Shown one piece after another: positions 5,444 to 7,101 of a stretch of 7,101 nucleotides of DNA. The translations under genes and the position numbers were made by a program. How positions within the stretch are numbered: position 1 is the stretch's first letter; every line of letters begins with the position of its first letter. The DNA is from Candidatus Poseidoniales archaeon (GTDB lineage: Archaea > Thermoplasmatota > Poseidoniia > Poseidoniales > Poseidoniaceae), in assembly GCA_012270265.1 (NCBI GenBank), contig JAAXIR010000087.1:1-7101 (forward strand), written 5' to 3'. The notes under the pieces are model-generated. The model was not told where the DNA came from and did no database searches. It saw only the letters and a program-made list of their open reading frames with translations.

Positions 5444-7101
5444 ATGCGTGTGTGGTTTGTGACCATCGTTTTTCTTGCGATGGCCATGTCTCCAATCGTC
5501 AATCACCCAGTTACGTTGGACGACGCTCGTCATGATATTCAATCATCCAGTCCGATTGATACAACGCTTTCCTCCAACTCAGGATGGATCACAGGTGGTA
5601 AAGAAATTACCATCACGGGAAGTGGTTTTTCTGCACTCGATGATACGAATGTGACGTATGATGGGATCAATCATCAATGGACAAAGACGACCGCAGACTT
5701 CGGAAATGAGGCAGGGCATGAAAATGCGATGGCAATCGACTCAAATGGTCATGTGCACATCGTTCATGCGAGTGGCGATGGCTACGCATTCACGCACAGT
5801 GTCTACGATGGCTCTTCTTGGACGCCCACAGCCATCAAAAATTGTGAAGGAAGTTATTGTTGGGATACGCACATGGTCATTGATGACAACGATGAACTTC
5901 ATGCTGCTTATTCAACGAACACCAACAAGGTGGTGTACATGCACTACGATGGTTCTTCATGGACTTCAACGCAAGTTTCGGCAAGCGCAAAGGTTGGGCC
6001 AGTAGGAATTGCTCTCGATTCAAACAATCATCCTCACATTTCTTTCGTTGCTAGTGGTTCATACTGCGGCAATGGGCTTCGACTTGCATCGTTTGATGGA
6101 AGTGGATGGGTAACAAATTCCATCGATTCAGGCAGCAACAAGGGATGTGACTCAGCCATCATCATTGACGGGAATGACAATGCCTACATTGCGTACCAAG
6201 ATCGAGGCCAATCCAAATTGAAATTTGCAACAAACAAAAGTGGTTCTTGGATTACCTATGCACCAGATACCGGTGGGTACAACATCGCCTACCCAGGCTA
6301 CTACAGCTCGCTAGCCATGGATCATCAAGGCCAATTCCACATCGCTCATTACGACAGTGATAACGACGATTTGCGCTATTCAACGGGCGTTCCAAATGGA
6401 GCATGGAACACTGACGTTGTTGATTCGTCTGGAGATACTGGTCGAAATCCTTCCATCGCCATCGATGCAGCAGGCGATCCACACATTGTTTACCGGTCTT
6501 GGAACGGTTGGAAACTGAAGTATGCTACGCTCAACCCATCATCGCCGAACTGGCAGGTCAGTACCATCGAGAATGGCGGTAGCGTAGGAGATGGCACAGG
6601 TGAATCAAATTCGATTATCATTGATGATGGTACAATTCATGTCGCTTATACCGATGAGACAAATGGCGTACTCCGTTATGCAACTAAATCAACGGGTGTG
6701 TCTGTAACGAATGAGATTACAGTCAAGTTCGGTCAACTTGGTTCGGTTACAGCTGATGTTCTTGATGATGGAACGATTCAGTTCACGACACCCGCAGTTG
6801 CAACTCCAGGGATTGTCACGTTGTCACTCATTGACTACGAAGGTGTTGAACATCAACTGTCCTCAACATTCGAATTCATCGATCAGAATGACCTAGATGG
6901 AGATGGTGTTCCGAATGCAAACGATGATTGTGAGGAAGTTGCAGGAACATCTTCGCAGGATGTAAACGGCTGTCCAGACGACGATGGTGATGGTTACAGC
7001 AACGATGGAGATGCGTTTCCGAACGATGTGAATGAGTGGTTGGACAGTGATGGCGATGGCGTTGGAAACAATGCTGATGCGTTCCCGAACGATGCGACTG
7101 A
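5444..7101 (+). CDS. Secreted seven-repeat beta-propeller protein with IPT/TIG and thrombospondin type 3 repeats (3' end outside window)
   Basis: Open to the window edge: 552 codons seen, no stop. The N-terminus (1-16, MRVWFVTIVFLAMAMS) looks like a short signal peptide, so the protein is probably exported. Residues 44-70 contain GGKEITITGSGF, the first strands of an IPT/TIG immunoglobulin-like domain. Residues about 70-416 hold seven repeats of 45-53 residues with core 'SIAID-x-x-G-x-x-HIVY', at 95, 143, 188, 238, 289, 337 and 390. These are often followed by 'L-x-YAT' and 'YDGSSW', suggesting a seven-bladed propeller. Residues 421-480 look like the rest of the IPT domain (VKFG, TTPA, PG, FEF). 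From 481 on come Asp-rich calcium-binding repeats (DLDGDGVPN, DDDGDGYSN, DSDGDGVGN) with DAFPND spacers. Cys pairs C134/C139, C208/C235 and C496/C510 could form disulfides. Likely a cell-surface or extracellular binding protein; no catalytic residues are recognisable. Confidence 0.88.
   Translation, partial: MRVWFVTIVFLAMAMSPIVNHPVTLDDARHDIQSSSPIDTTLSSNSGWITGGKEITITGSGFSALDDTNVTYDGINHQWTKTTADFGNEAGHENAMAIDSNGHVHIVHASGDGYAFTHSVYDGSSWTPTAIKNCEGSYCWDTHMVIDDNDELHAAYSTNTNKVVYMHYDGSSWTSTQVSASAKVGPVGIALDSNNHPHISFVASGSYCGNGLRLASFDGSGWVTNSIDSGSNKGCDSAIIIDGNDNAYIAYQDRGQSKLKFATNKSGSWITYAPDTGGYNIAYPGYYSSLAMDHQGQFHIAHYDSDNDDLRYSTGVPNGAWNTDVVDSSGDTGRNPSIAIDAAGDPHIVYRSWNGWKLKYATLNPSSPNWQVSTIENGGSVGDGTGESNSIIIDDGTIHVAYTDETNGVLRYATKSTGVSVTNEITVKFGQLGSVTADVLDDGTIQFTTPAVATPGIVTLSLIDYEGVEHQLSSTFEFIDQNDLDGDGVPNANDDCEEVAGTSSQDVNGCPDDDGDGYSNDGDAFPNDVNEWLDSDGDGVGNNADAFPNDAT
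5651..6691 (+). repeat. Seven protein-level propeller repeats
   Basis: Seven diverged copies, 45-53 codons each, of the motif hydrophobic-x-hydrophobic-D-x-x-G/N-x-x-H-I-x-Y/F. They start at residues 95 (AMAID), 143 (HMVID), 188 (GIALD), 238 (AIIID), 289 (SLAMD), 337 (SIAID) and 390 (SIIID) of the secreted protein. Similarity is clear in protein but weak in DNA, so the array is old rather than a recent expansion. Confidence 0.75.
7010..7094 (+). repeat. Tandem DNA repeat in the thrombospondin type 3 region
   Basis: Two 19-base copies at 7010-7028 and 7076-7094 differ at one base and both encode DAFPND preceded by a DxDGDG unit. The period is 66 bp (22 codons). The reading frame is still open at the window edge, so more copies may follow. 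Near-identity at DNA level suggests recent duplication or gene conversion within the Asp-rich tail. Confidence 0.7.

Noticed and set aside
1..7101. tRNA genes, CRISPR arrays, insertion sequences, defence genes or phage genes.
   Set aside because: I saw no cloverleaf-like segments, regularly spaced direct repeats with spacers, transposase motifs or terminal inverted repeats. The window reads as housekeeping and surface-protein genes.

Overview
The window looks like a compact archaeal genome fragment, most likely marine euryarchaeal (Marine Group II / Poseidoniales-like). This is inferred from four things: the end of an archaeal/eukaryotic-type tyrosyl-tRNA synthetase, an MCM-family N-terminal region, TATA-like boxes about 25 bp upstream of ATG codons (leaderless style), and a secreted beta-propeller protein ending in Asp-rich thrombospondin-type-3 repeats with DAFPND motifs. 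No sequence search was possible, so the lineage is an inference. Genes are packed tightly. The longest stretches without a gene are about 110-125 bp (1192-1314 and 5336-5443).

Left part (1-1191): the C-terminal 122 codons of tyrS run rightward and meet, tail to tail, a leftward gene that reads as the N-terminal half of an MCM replicative helicase (helical region, C4 zinc finger, OB-fold). It stops where the AAA+ ATPase should begin. An in-frame TAA at 616-618 splits this reading frame into 191 codons and 83 codons. The MCM similarity continues across the TAA in the same frame. This is the most unusual object in the window.

Middle (1315-3001): a rightward two-gene operon, etfB-etfA, encodes both subunits of a classical electron transfer flavoprotein. 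EtfA starts behind a strong Shine-Dalgarno sequence that overlaps the etfB stop. The pair probably takes electrons from acyl-CoA dehydrogenases or similar flavoproteins. Its membrane acceptor is not in the window.

Right-centre (2998-5335): a leftward pair encodes a beta-propeller protein with an acidic linker and a C-terminal PKD-like domain, followed 22 bp later by a glyoxalase-II-like metallo-beta-lactamase hydrolase. The hydrolase meets etfA tail to tail with a 4-bp overlap.

Right end (5444-7101): a rightward, secreted protein truncated by the window edge. It has a signal peptide, seven propeller repeats that appear to be inserted inside an IPT/TIG domain, and then calcium-binding-type Asp-rich repeats. 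It shares a 108-bp divergent promoter region with the PKD gene, and each side has a TATA-like element about 25 bp from its ATG.
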